A stretch of 64,000 bases of DNA from Nucisporomicrobium flavum (GTDB lineage Bacteria > Actinomycetota > Actinomycetes > Mycobacteriales > Micromonosporaceae), in the NCBI RefSeq assembly GCF_016464385.1, contig NZ_JADMLH010000010.1:69593-133592 (forward strand), read 5' to 3'. Numbering within the stretch: position 1 is the stretch's first letter; the number at the start of each line of letters is the position of its first letter. Of the stretch, positions 50,750-59,345 are shown in pieces. The notes beneath the pieces are model-generated. The model was not told the origin of the DNA and ran no database searches. It saw only the letters and a program-made list of their open reading frames with translations. The translations under genes and the position numbers were made by a program.

Positions 50750-51840
50750 CCAAGCCGAAGCCATGGCTTTCCCTCAGCGGCATCGGGGTGTTCGCCGTCC
50801 TGCTCCTCGCGGTCGCTCCCCTCGTGCTCACCGATCACTGGCTCAACAATCTCGGCAAGTACTGCTGCTGGGCCATCGCCGCCGTCGGCATCGGCCTCGC
50901 GTGGGGCCGGGGCGGGATGCTCGTGATGGGGCAGGGGGTGTTCTTCGCCCTCGGCGCGTACTCGATGGCCATGCACCTCACGCTGGAGACCGCCGGCGAC
51001 CGCGTCCCGGGTTTCATGGTGCTCTACGACCCGCTCGCGCCGCTCCCGGCGTTCTGGGAGCCGTTTCGCAGCACGGCGTTCACCCTGCTGGCGATCGTGC
51101 TGCTCCCGGTGGTCCTGGCCGGCGTCCTCGGCTACGCGCTGTTCAAGCGCGGCGTGAAGGGCGCGTACTTCGCGATCCTGTCGCAGGCGCTCGCCGTCGC
51201 GCTGGCCACCCTGATCAGCTCCACGATCCGCGAGACCGGCGGCGACACCGGGCTCAGCGACTTCAAGTACTTCTTCGGCTTCGTGCTCAACGACCCGGCG
51301 AACAAGGTCATGGTGTACCTCATCGCGGCCGCGCTGCTCGTCATGTGCCTGCTCGCGGTGTGGCAGCTCTACCGCAGCCGCTTCGGTGAGCTCCTCGTCG
51401 CCACCCGCGACGCCGAGGAGCGCGTACGTTTCCTCGGCTACGACCCGGCCAACGTCAAGCTCGTCGCCTTCGTCTTCTCCGCGCTGATGGCGAGCATCGG
51501 CGGGGCGATGTTCGTACCCATCGTCGGCATCATCACCCCGGCCGAGATCGGCGCCGCCGCCTCGATCCTCATGATCGCGGGGGTCGCCTTCGGCGGCCGC
51601 GCCTCGCTCTTCGGCCCCGCGCTCGGCGCGATGGCGGTCGGGTGGGGACAGTCGAGCCTCGGCTCGACCTGGCCCGAGAGCTGGACCTACATCCTCGGCC
51701 TGCTGTTCATCGTCGTCATCCTCTTCCTGCCGAACGGGCTGTCGTCGCTGCCGGCCAGGTTCGCCCGAACACGCCGGAGCGCCGCGCAACAGCCCGCCCC
51801 GGCGATCGCCACCGCGGAGCTCGAAGGGGTGAGGTCATGA
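50746..51840 (+). CDS. urtC: Urea ABC transporter permease
   Basis: LivM-type permease: KYCCWAIAAVGIGLAWGRGG, MLVMGQGVFFALGAYSMAMH, and the coupling loop GELLVATRDAEERVRFLGYD. Its length of 364 aa is standard for UrtC. The start at 50746 overlaps urtB; its stop overlaps urtD. Confidence 0.94.
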   Translation: MTKPKPWLSLSGIGVFAVLLLAVAPLVLTDHWLNNLGKYCCWAIAAVGIGLAWGRGGMLVMGQGVFFALGAYSMAMHLTLETAGDRVPGFMVLYDPLAPLPAFWEPFRSTAFTLLAIVLLPVVLAGVLGYALFKRGVKGAYFAILSQALAVALATLISSTIRETGGDTGLSDFKYFFGFVLNDPANKVMVYLIAAALLVMCLLAVWQLYRSRFGELLVATRDAEERVRFLGYDPANVKLVAFVFSALMASIGGAMFVPIVGIITPAEIGAAASILMIAGVAFGGRASLFGPALGAMAVGWGQSSLGSTWPESWTYILGLLFIVVILFLPNGLSSLPARFARTRRSAAQQPAPAIATAELEGVRS

Positions 51841-52607
51841 CCGACGCTTCGCTCGTCGTCACGAACCTCCGCGTCGAGTTCTCCGGCTTCGTCGCAGTCA
51901 GCGGCGTCTCCTTCGACGCGCATCCCGGCGAGGTCCGGTTCCTCATCGGCCCGAACGGCGCCGGCAAGACGACCTGCATCGACGCCATCACGGGGCTGGT
52001 CAGGGCCACCGGGTCGGCGAGGCTCGGCGAGAAAGAGCTGCTGGGACAACAGGTGCACAGGATCGTACGCCTCGGCGTCGGCCGTACGTTCCAGACCGCG
52101 AGCGTCTTCGAGGAGCTCACCGTGCTCCAGAACCTCGACATCGCCGCCGGACGTCACCGCACCCCGGCCTCGCTGCTGCGGGCCCGGCGTGGCACCGACG
52201 CGTCGATCGAGCAGGCGCTGGAGGAGACCGGACTGACCGGCGAGCTCGCCACGCCGGCCGGCATCCTGTCGCACGGTCAGAAACAGTGGCTGGAGATCGC
52301 GATGCTGCTCGTACAGGACGCGAAAGTGCTGTTGCTCGACGAGCCCGTCGCCGGGATGAGCCATGACGAGCGGGCGGCGACCGGCGACCTTGTGCAGCGC
52401 ATCGCGGCGAAGCGGATCGTGCTCGTGGTCGAGCACGACATGGATTTCATGCGCCGCTTCGCCACCCGCGTGACGGTGCTGCACCAGGGCAAGGTGCTCT
52501 CCCAGGGCACGGTGGCCGAGGTCCAGGCCGACCCCCAGGTGCAGGAGGTCTATCTCGGCACCGCGGACGCCATCGCAGTCGGGACACCGAACCGGACGGA
52601 GGTCTGA
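51837..52607 (+). CDS. urtD: Urea ABC transporter ATPase
   Basis: LivG-type ABC ATPase: Walker A LIGPNGAGKTTCIDAITG, signature LSHGQKQWLEIAM (variant of LSGGQ), Walker B KVLLLDEPVAGMS and switch His in VVEHDMDFMRRF. Start ATG 51837 inside the urtC stop. Confidence 0.95.
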   Translation: MTDASLVVTNLRVEFSGFVAVSGVSFDAHPGEVRFLIGPNGAGKTTCIDAITGLVRATGSARLGEKELLGQQVHRIVRLGVGRTFQTASVFEELTVLQNLDIAAGRHRTPASLLRARRGTDASIEQALEETGLTGELATPAGILSHGQKQWLEIAMLLVQDAKVLLLDEPVAGMSHDERAATGDLVQRIAAKRIVLVVEHDMDFMRRFATRVTVLHQGKVLSQGTVAEVQADPQVQEVYLGTADAIAVGTPNRTEV

Positions 52608-52608
52608 C

Positions 52609-53292
52609 GTGCTGGAGCTCACCGACATCGAGGCCGGCTACGGGCGTACGCAAGTCCTGCACCGCGTGACCGTTCCGGCCGGCAAGGTCGTCGCCGTGCT
52701 CGGCCACAACGGCGCCGGCAAAACGACCCTGCTGCGTCTCGCGATCGGCCTCATCAAGCCGTCGAAGGGCCGCGTGCTGTTCGACGGCGAGGACGTCACG
52801 TCGCTCGCCCCCAGCCGGCGCGTCGCTCGCGGCATGGCGTACGTGCCGCAGGGTCAGCAGTCGTTCGGCCAGCTCACCACGCTGGAGAATCTGCAACTCG
52901 TCGCCGACGGGCGCCGGGGCGGCAAGGCCCTCATCGACGCGCAGATGGCCCGCTTCCCCGCGCTGGAGCAGTTCGCCGCCCGGAAGGCGGGCCTGCTCTC
53001 CGGCGGGCAGCGCCAGCAGCTCGCGATCGCCCGCGCCCTCATCACCGAGCCGAAGCTGCTCATCCTCGACGAGCCGACCGAGGGTATCCAGCCCACGATC
53101 GTCGCCGAGATCGAGCAGACCATCATGCAGCTGGCCGACGAGGGCATCAACGTGCTGCTCGTCGAGCAGCACGTCGGCTTCGCCCTGGAGGCCGCCGACC
53201 ACTACGTCGTGCTCGCCTCGGGCTTCGTCACCCGTACCGGAGCGGGCGGCAAGGCCGCCACCTCCACCGTGCGAGCCGCCATGGCGATCTGA
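52609..53292 (+). CDS. urtE: Urea ABC transporter ATPase
   Basis: LivF-type ATPase: Walker A VLGHNGAGKTTLLRLAIG, signature LLSGGQRQQLAIARAL, Walker B LLILDEPTEGIQPTIVAEIE and switch His LVEQHVGFALEAADHYV. The GTG start lies 1 nt after the urtD stop. Completes the transporter; urease or urea-carboxylase genes are not in the window. Confidence 0.95.
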   Translation: MLELTDIEAGYGRTQVLHRVTVPAGKVVAVLGHNGAGKTTLLRLAIGLIKPSKGRVLFDGEDVTSLAPSRRVARGMAYVPQGQQSFGQLTTLENLQLVADGRRGGKALIDAQMARFPALEQFAARKAGLLSGGQRQQLAIARALITEPKLLILDEPTEGIQPTIVAEIEQTIMQLADEGINVLLVEQHVGFALEAADHYVVLASGFVTRTGAGGKAATSTVRAAMAI

Positions 53293-53348
53293 GCCGGCAT
53301 GACTCACACCGGCAATGCCGTCGTAACACCGGACAGCAAACATGCCTT

Positions 53349-55025
53349 GTGTCGACGGACAATGCGCGCGCGGCCGCAGAGGACAGCCTGGAGGACTACG
53401 CCTTCCGCTATGTCCCGCGTACGTTCCGGCGCTGGAGCGCGGCCTCCGTCGGAGCAACCGCCCTCGGGTCCATCGCGTTCCTCGCCGACTTCTCGATCGG
53501 CGCGAGCATCGGCATCGATCACGGCACCACGAACGCCGTACTCGGCATCGTGTTCGCGTCGGTCATCATCGTCATCGTCGGCGTTCCCGTCGCCTACTAC
53601 GCCGCCCGCTACAACCTCGACCTCGACCTCATCGCCCGTGGCGCGGGATTCGGCTACTACGGCTCGATCATCACGACGGTTGTCTTCGCGGGCTTCACCT
53701 GCATTTTCTTCGCCCTGGAGGGCGCGATCATGGCGCAGGGGCTGCAAGTGGCGACGGGGACGCCGCTGTGGCTCGGCTATCTCATCTCGACCGTCGTCGT
53801 GATCCCGATCGTCATCTACGGCATGCGCGCGCTGGAACGCCTGCAATTCTGGACCACGCCGCTGTGGCTCGCTCTCGCCCTGCTGCCGCTGCTGTGGGTC
53901 GTCGTCTCCGACCCCGAGGGGGTACGCGCCTTCACGTCGTTCACCGGCAACTCCGGCGGCTCGGTCAGCCTCGGCGCCGTGGTCTCGAGCGCGGCCGTGT
54001 GCTTCGCCCTCACCCCTCAGCTGGCGGAGCAGATCGACTACCTCCGCGCCATGCCGCCGCGTACGCCGTCGAACACCCGCTCGTGGTGGACATCGTTCGC
54101 GTTCGCCGGCCCCGGCTGGGTGGTCTTCAGCGGCACCAAGCAGGTGATCGGCGTGTTTCTCGCGGTCTACCTCCTCGTACGGGTCGAGCCCACCCTCGGG
54201 CACCAGGCGACCGAACCGGTCCAGCAATTCGTCGTGATGTACCAGGTCCTCGTCCCCGACTGGCTCGCGATCGTTCTCGCCCTGGTGCTCATCGTGGTCG
54301 CGCAGGTGAAGATCAACGTGACGAACGCGTACTCGGGCTCGCTCGCGTGGTCGAACGTTTTCACCCGGATGGCGAAGCACTACCCGGGCCGTACGGTCTT
54401 CGTCCTGTTCAACCTCGTGATCGCCTACGTGCTCATGATGCTGAACGTCTTCACCCTCATCTCCTTCGTGCTGAGCCTCTACGCGAACGTCGTCATGGCG
54501 TGGCTCGTGACGATCGCCGCCGATATCGCGATCAACAAGTGGGTGCTGCGCATCTCGCCGCGCTTCCCCGAGTTCCGCCGCGGCATGCTGCACGACTGGA
54601 ACCCGGTCGGGCTCGTGTCGGTGGGGCTCGCCTCGGTGCTGTCACTGCTCGCCTTCGCCGGGCTGCTCGGCGCCGCCGTCAAGCCGTTCTCGGTGCTCGT
54701 CGCCATCGGCGTCGCGATCGTGGCCACGCCGGTCACGGCCGTCGCCACGCGGGGGCGCTACTACCTGCGCCGCCGCTCCGACGGCATCGACTCCCCCCGA
54801 TTCGACGAGCACGGCAACCCCTCGGGCGAGCGGCTCCGCTGCCATGTCACCGGGTACACGTTCGAACGGCCGGATATGCTGGCCTCGGCCGAGAGAGGGC
54901 CGCACGGCGAAGTCCAGTACGTCTCGTCGCTGGCGCTCACCCTCGACGACTCCGATCGGTACGTGCTCCCGCCGGACGTCACCAGGCCCCCGCACGGAGC
55001 GGCCGCCCGAAAGAGGAAGACGTGA
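53349..55025 (+). CDS. NCS1-family (purine/cytosine permease-like) transporter (558 aa)
   Basis: Twelve predicted helices of the NCS1 fold (WSAASVGATALGSIAFLADF, GAGFGYYGSIITTVVFAGFT, KINVTNAYSGSLAWSNVFTR). The last feature, NVTNxYSGSLAWSN, matches NCS1 helix 8 signatures. A 90-residue cytoplasmic tail is unusually long for the family. Substrates of relatives are nucleobases, allantoin and hydantoins. The GTG start has only a weak ribosome site; it lies 56 bp after urtE and may extend that operon, so a nitrogen-rich compound is likely. Confidence 0.85.
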   Translation: MSTDNARAAAEDSLEDYAFRYVPRTFRRWSAASVGATALGSIAFLADFSIGASIGIDHGTTNAVLGIVFASVIIVIVGVPVAYYAARYNLDLDLIARGAGFGYYGSIITTVVFAGFTCIFFALEGAIMAQGLQVATGTPLWLGYLISTVVVIPIVIYGMRALERLQFWTTPLWLALALLPLLWVVVSDPEGVRAFTSFTGNSGGSVSLGAVVSSAAVCFALTPQLAEQIDYLRAMPPRTPSNTRSWWTSFAFAGPGWVVFSGTKQVIGVFLAVYLLVRVEPTLGHQATEPVQQFVVMYQVLVPDWLAIVLALVLIVVAQVKINVTNAYSGSLAWSNVFTRMAKHYPGRTVFVLFNLVIAYVLMMLNVFTLISFVLSLYANVVMAWLVTIAADIAINKWVLRISPRFPEFRRGMLHDWNPVGLVSVGLASVLSLLAFAGLLGAAVKPFSVLVAIGVAIVATPVTAVATRGRYYLRRRSDGIDSPRFDEHGNPSGERLRCHVTGYTFERPDMLASAERGPHGEVQYVSSLALTLDDSDRYVLPPDVTRPPHGAAARKRKT

Positions 55026-55591
55026 TGGAGGAGCCGGTCGACACCGCGACCGCGATTCTCGCGAGCGCCGCGGTGCTGCTCCGCGAGCGCACGTTCGACG
55101 ACATCTCCTACCGTGCCCTCGCCGACGAGGTCGGCATCTCGGAGCGCACGATCTACCGCCAGTACCCGACCCGCCCCCACCTGCTCGCCGCGCTCTCCAA
55201 CTGGATCGAGCAGACCTGCTTCCCGCTGCCACCGTTCGTGACCGTGTCCGATTTCCGCGCCGCCGTGCACGAACGCTTCCGCGCCTTCGACGCGTCACCC
55301 GCATACGCGTACGTCGGCGCACGCGCGTCCGCGATCTCCCCGACGCTCGACGCCGAGCCGGCCTACATCACGCGCGCGATCGAGGCGATGCTCGACGTGG
55401 CGGCGCCGACCCTCAACCAACGCGACCGGAGGCGGGTCGCGGCATCCCTGCGCTACTTCTCGTCATCGATGTTCTGGGCGCGACTGAGAACGGGCTTCGA
55501 CCTGGACGCCGCCGAAATCTGCGACGCCTTCGACGGCGCCGTGGATGCCGTGCTCGCCAGGCTGCCCGACGCGATCTGGGCCAAGCCGTGA
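55025..55591 (+). CDS. TetR-family regulator 1 (188 aa)
   Basis: HTH reads TATAILASAAVLLRERTFDD, ISYRALADEVGISERTIYRQ and YPTRPHLLAALSNWIEQTCF. C-terminal domain is of unknown ligand specificity. ATG overlaps the permease stop (TGATG); stop overlaps the second regulator (GTGA). Likely a nitrogen-catabolite regulator, inferred from context. Confidence 0.9.
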   Translation: MEEPVDTATAILASAAVLLRERTFDDISYRALADEVGISERTIYRQYPTRPHLLAALSNWIEQTCFPLPPFVTVSDFRAAVHERFRAFDASPAYAYVGARASAISPTLDAEPAYITRAIEAMLDVAAPTLNQRDRRRVAASLRYFSSSMFWARLRTGFDLDAAEICDAFDGAVDAVLARLPDAIWAKP

Positions 55592-56157
55592 CGGCGCTGA
55601 GTGGTACGCAAACGGCGATCCTCGGCGCGTACGCCGAACTGATCGAAGAGCTCGGCAGCGACGACGTGTCAAACCGAGTCATCGCCCGGCGGGCCGGCAT
55701 CGCCGAGCGCACGGTATTCCGCAACTACCCCACGCGCGTCGACCTGCTCCTGGCGACCGCAGCCTGGATCGAAGCAACGCTGTTCGCCCGGGAGGAGTCG
55801 CACTCGATCTTCGACCTCCCCCTCGCAATCCGCGAAGCGATGCATCGGTACGACGCACGGCCAGAGCTCGCCCACGTCGTCGCTGAGACGGCGATGCGTG
55901 GCATGAACGGCGCATCGCCGTCGCCTGGCCGGGCGCACCTCGAACAGTTGCTGGATGCCGAGGTGCCATCCCTCGACCCGGTGCAACGCAGGACGGTCAT
56001 CGCGGCGCTGTCACACCTCGACTCCGTCGGGACCTGGGTGACGTACCGCCGCGAATTCGGCATGGACAGCCGAGACATCGCGGACGCCGCGGCATGGGCA
56101 GCGGAGGCGGTCCTCGACAGCATCCGCGACCGCGTCACGCCGCGGCAAGCCACTTGA
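55588..56157 (+). CDS. TetR-family regulator 2, paralogue of regulator 1 (189 aa)
   Basis: HTH reads QTAILGAYAELIEELGSDDV, SNRVIARRAGIAERTVFRNY and PTRVDLLLATAAWIEATLF. The IxERTxxRxYPTR block and following WIE helix match regulator 1, so the two come from a duplication. Start GTG inside the stop of regulator 1. They may act as a heterodimer or respond to two metabolites. Confidence 0.9.
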   Translation: MTALSGTQTAILGAYAELIEELGSDDVSNRVIARRAGIAERTVFRNYPTRVDLLLATAAWIEATLFAREESHSIFDLPLAIREAMHRYDARPELAHVVAETAMRGMNGASPSPGRAHLEQLLDAEVPSLDPVQRRTVIAALSHLDSVGTWVTYRREFGMDSRDIADAAAWAAEAVLDSIRDRVTPRQAT

Positions 56158-56169
56158 AGCCCGGCGTGA
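56135..56169. terminator. Possible terminator after the TetR pair
   Basis: TCACGCCG (56135-56142) pairs with CGGCGTGA (56162-56169), partly inside the end of the coding region. Weak but well placed at the end of the operon. Confidence 0.4.
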
Positions 56170-56272
56170 GTGGGCGTACGGAGCGGGCGGCCTTGAACTC
56201 GAACGTTGCTAGACCCGACAGTGCTCCGTCGGGTGTTCCGCAGCAACCGCGGTGTACGAAAATCACGACACA

Positions 56273-57004
56273 CTAGCCGCCCGTGAGCCGTCGGCGGCGG
56301 CGCAGCGAAGTCTCTTTGGATACCAGTACAGGATCAGATACTTCTATGGCGTCTCGGATTCTCGCAAGCGATGACCTGTTGGACAGCCCGGCCTTCTTGA
56401 AGGAAATCCTTATCTCCCATTCAGTAGCATCCAAATTCTCGCCTGCGACAGTCAGCTTGATCCAAAACGCCCCCTCCCCCAGATAATCCCGCCCGTCGTA
56501 ACGCTGAGGCCACCCAGCCAGACCCATGCCAAGCTCCGGCCAAGGAGTAACCACATCCCTCTTTGCCGTTCGCTTCTTGTCCACATGAGCGACGTCTATT
56601 CGACGCTGCATCCCAGGCGGAAGATCAAGTTCACCGGCCCTGACCTCCGACCACGTGAGCTCCCGAAGGGCAAGTGTGTTCTCAGGCAACACGGATCCCT
56701 CCTCGGGCTCTACCTTGGAGGCAATCACACGAACTTTTCTTGCCGTCTCTCGACCTGGCCTGTTGGTAGCCCGGAGCCTTATCCAGACGCTAGCCCAAGG
56801 AGGGCTCTCGTAAACGGCAAGATCCTCAGACGTTCGATCGAATTCAAGAGTCACTATCGGACGCATCTTTGCCCGCTGCCATCCGGGGAGAAAGAGCGCT
56901 ACCACCACCGCCGCGACAGTGCCGACAGCGCCCGCCGCTTGTCCTATTGCACTGATCCAGTCGGCTAGGCTTGCGCTTGTATCGAGCGCTATCACGTCCA
57001 CCAT
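56273..57004 (-). CDS. Membrane-anchored protein of unknown function (243 aa)
   Basis: The N-terminus has a predicted single membrane helix (IGQAAGAVGTVAAVVVALFL) followed by a soluble domain of mixed beta strands (RPIVTLEFDRTSEDLAVYES, WIRLRATNRPGRETARKVRV) that looks like an Ig-like or beta-sandwich fold. The start ATG 57004 gives a typical short cytoplasmic leader. Base composition is lower in GC than in the genes to the left, so it belongs to the island. No family recognised. Confidence 0.6.
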   Translation of the reverse strand: MVDVIALDTSASLADWISAIGQAAGAVGTVAAVVVALFLPGWQRAKMRPIVTLEFDRTSEDLAVYESPPWASVWIRLRATNRPGRETARKVRVIASKVEPEEGSVLPENTLALRELTWSEVRAGELDLPPGMQRRIDVAHVDKKRTAKRDVVTPWPELGMGLAGWPQRYDGRDYLGEGAFWIKLTVAGENLDATEWEIRISFKKAGLSNRSSLARIRDAIEVSDPVLVSKETSLRRRRRLTGG

Positions 57005-57159
57005 GACCGGATGGTAGCCCGAGTAATGCGACGGGAGAAAGCCTTGGTGCCCGCCGAATCGATCGAAGGATCCGGAGTGTCGTCCACGGAACCGTTTACT
57101 GCTCGATTGGCCTTCAGCGTGGTACGGGATGCTGATGACGGGATTTCGCAAAAGGGACG

Positions 57160-57408
57160 CTATTCGTCGAAGGCAGTTTTCCCTGTACTTGCAGAGCTGT
57201 GTCTCGCCCGTTGACAGCGAGCCCGCACCAGCGAATACACCAGGTAGAGCAGCACGTCGATCGTCTCGCCCTGCTCAGCGTCGAGCTCGAGCGCCAACGC
57301 GACAAGCGTGTTCGCGACGTCGACTCCTTGCCGAAATACAGGTCGCTTGGGTCGCCTCGCCAGCCCCTCGAAAGCGCATCGCCAGGTGGATAGCCAGCTA
57401 TTTGCCAA
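57160..57408 (-). pseudogene. Fragment of a conjugative-element gene (repeat copy 1)
   Basis: The frame reads RRPKRPVFRQGVDVANTLVA, LALELDAEQGETIDVLL and YLVYSLVRA. The same strings occur in the frameshifted gene at 63007-63966 (LALELDAEQGKTIDAL). It is truncated at both ends, so it is a remnant rather than a gene. The DNA match is listed as a repeat. Confidence 0.6.
57222..57380. repeat. Direct-repeat copy 1 (partner 63792-63950)
   Basis: About 160 bp resemble 63792-63950 in the same orientation, with an exact 38-bp core (57268-57305, offset 6570). Between the copies lie the HEPN, DUF5343 and kinase genes. Confidence 0.8.
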
Positions 57409-57793
57409 TGATATCGAGCGAGCTCTTCTATACCAGCTCTAGTTCACGAGCCAATGCTCCACTCTTCCCGTATCTTCTTGAGATCGTAGGTCCGCAGCTT
57501 TTGCATTCCACGGAGGACTACTTTGGCTTCTTATCCTGAGATTGGATAATCCACGGTTATACGCGAAGCTTTAGAACAATTCCTCGAAGACAAGGACGGG
57601 GCGAGGAAGACGATCCTAACTGGTAAGCTAAGCTCCCGGCACGGCGAATTCAACGCCACCGGAAGCGCCACCACCGTCAAGTCCTCAGCCTGTCACCACT
57701 GCCGGCATTAGCCAAAAGCCGGAACCAAGTCTCATATATAGTTGCACGGCATGGCAGGCGCCTGCGGCCCATCTCAAAGATGACATTCCTCCG
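57409..57793. other. 385-bp gap in the island
   Basis: Lower-GC sequence with no supported gene. Contains stop-rich frames on both strands. It separates the repeat copy from the HEPN gene and could hold remnants of an insertion, but nothing is recognisable. Confidence 0.45.
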
Positions 57794-58372
57794 CTATAGG
57801 CCAACTTGCCTGTTCCAGTCGGCGACATAAATCTCCAGTCTCTCGAACTCGGCCGGCGCAAGCATCCTATGGTGTGCGACGAAGTTGCGGGCACGTTCTA
57901 ATTCGTCGAAGCGCTGCTTTAGCCAGTGCTGGGACGGAACCAGATCTTCGAACTCCGTCCAGTTGTTTGTGATGATGTCGCATAGACCTCCGAAGTCCAC
58001 AAAGCCGAGCATATCCTTCTTCGTACCTTCGAGCCATGAATTCTTCTCAGCGTCGGCGAACCGGGAACTGGCCGTGTTCCTGACTTTAGTAGGAACAAGG
58101 CTATCCCACCACTGTGGATCTCTTTCGCTGAGACGCGTACGTATTAGGTCCCGCACTGAATTCTCGAAGCAGTACAAAATCGCGTAGAGCCGAGCCATGC
58201 GTAATGCGTCGTTGCGAATGTCGATTGCGAAGGGCGCCAGCGCCTCGGCTAGAAGGGCCTCTTCGGCCCGCCCTTCGTCGACCCCGATTCGAATGCCGGC
58301 CTGGCGGAAATACTCGGAATCCGCCTCGAACATCAAACTTCGAAATAGCCAGCTTCGAAGATCGTCAGTCAT
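57794..58372 (-). CDS. Swt1-like HEPN domain protein, probable RNase (192 aa)
   Basis: All-helical protein with the HEPN signature RARNFVAHHRML (Arg162 to His167, RNxxxH type) and an upstream acidic/Arg helix ENSVRDLIRTRLSERDPQWW. The ending LAPAEFERLEIYVADWNRQV fits the Swt1-like HEPN group. HEPN nucleases cut tRNA or mRNA in toxin-antitoxin, abortive-infection and CRISPR systems. The start overlaps the upstream DUF5343 stop by 4 nt. No ART/MNT antitoxin is present; the partner is DUF5343. Confidence 0.78.
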   Translation of the reverse strand: MTDDLRSWLFRSLMFEADSEYFRQAGIRIGVDEGRAEEALLAEALAPFAIDIRNDALRMARLYAILYCFENSVRDLIRTRLSERDPQWWDSLVPTKVRNTASSRFADAEKNSWLEGTKKDMLGFVDFGGLCDIITNNWTEFEDLVPSQHWLKQRFDELERARNFVAHHRMLAPAEFERLEIYVADWNRQVGL

Positions 58373-59001
58373 GACAGGAGATTACTGCGAAGGGACTGGA
58401 AGATCGCGTTGAATACCTCTATGTCTTTGGTAGCCGGCAAATGAATCTGTATGGTGTAGTGGAGCTCCGGCTTCAATGATGGCCTTCCGGCCGGGCTGCT
58501 AGACGCTTCGTTGCGCTCGGATGCATCTTCAACCGCGGGCGTCGCTTTCTTGACAGGTGGTATTGTTGCTCCTGCAGGCGATTGGGCCTGGAGATCCGCG
58601 TTCTTCAGGAGCGCATAAAAGGTCGCGGCCTGTTGCTGCGACACTCGGTCCGATGAGTTGAGCTTGCTGCGGAAGAGCCCTTCGACGGCTGGCCGGTCAG
58701 TAGTGGTGGGCACTTCGCGGATATGAAAGATGTCCGAATATGCCTCGCGAAGCGCCTCGGCGAGCACGGCGCCCGAGCGAGATCGATCTCTGTAGTTGTG
58801 GTACCGGGGCTGCGGCGTCCCGTCGCCACCAAGGAAACCGAGATCCTTGAGGACTGGAATAATTCCCCGGTCCGAACTGCTGGTGAAACCAATGCTCTTG
58901 AGATGCTCGTTCGTAAATTTGTCGGGGGCGACTCCGTCTACGATCTTCTTAAGAATTGCGTCGACGTTCTTCGTCGATACCAAATATCGACTACTTAGCA
59001 T
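58369..59001 (-). CDS. DUF5343-like partner protein (210 aa)
   Basis: The N-terminal about 95 residues (NVDAILKKIVDGVAPDKFTN, EHLKSIGFTSSSDRGIIPVL, KDLGFLGGDGTPQPRYHNYR) look like the winged-helix DUF5343 domain. A low-complexity linker rich in Pro and Ser follows, and the C-terminus (LHYTIQIHLPATKDIEVFNA) is a ferredoxin-like strand-helix module. The gene is first of the pair and could be the regulator or antitoxin of the HEPN RNase. DUF5343 genes next to HEPN_Swt1 genes are known neighbours, but function is not proven. Confidence 0.72.
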   Translation of the reverse strand: MLSSRYLVSTKNVDAILKKIVDGVAPDKFTNEHLKSIGFTSSSDRGIIPVLKDLGFLGGDGTPQPRYHNYRDRSRSGAVLAEALREAYSDIFHIREVPTTTDRPAVEGLFRSKLNSSDRVSQQQAATFYALLKNADLQAQSPAGATIPPVKKATPAVEDASERNEASSSPAGRPSLKPELHYTIQIHLPATKDIEVFNAIFQSLRSNLLS

Positions 59002-59345
59002 GTCGGATCCTAACTGATTGAAGTTGAATACCCGCCTCAGGACACGGTGCTACCTGTTTTGAGTAGCAGTCCGGGCCGGCTATTAATCCAGAATGCCGAT
59101 GTGAGGAACAAAGCGTGCCACGTCGTTGCGAAGCATTGATTGGATGATTCACTTAGTGAGACGAATTATTCTGCCGCATGCACTGTCTTGGTCTGCTCAG
59201 TTCTATGGGAAGTCGGTAACTCTGTTCGGAGTCCAACCTAGCCATCTGACGACGCCTGGGCCTAGCACATCATCGAGACCTGACTCCCAAGCAGCCAGCG
59301 AGCACACGCGACACGTCACTGGCATCTCTTCGACCCAAGAGAGCC
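59002..59345. other. 344-bp promoter-type gap
   Basis: AT-rich sequence between the kinase gene stop and the DUF5343 gene. Holds a small inverted repeat TGCTAC-N9-GTAGCA (59048-59068) close to the DUF5343 start, a possible operator. No gene is supported. Confidence 0.5.
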
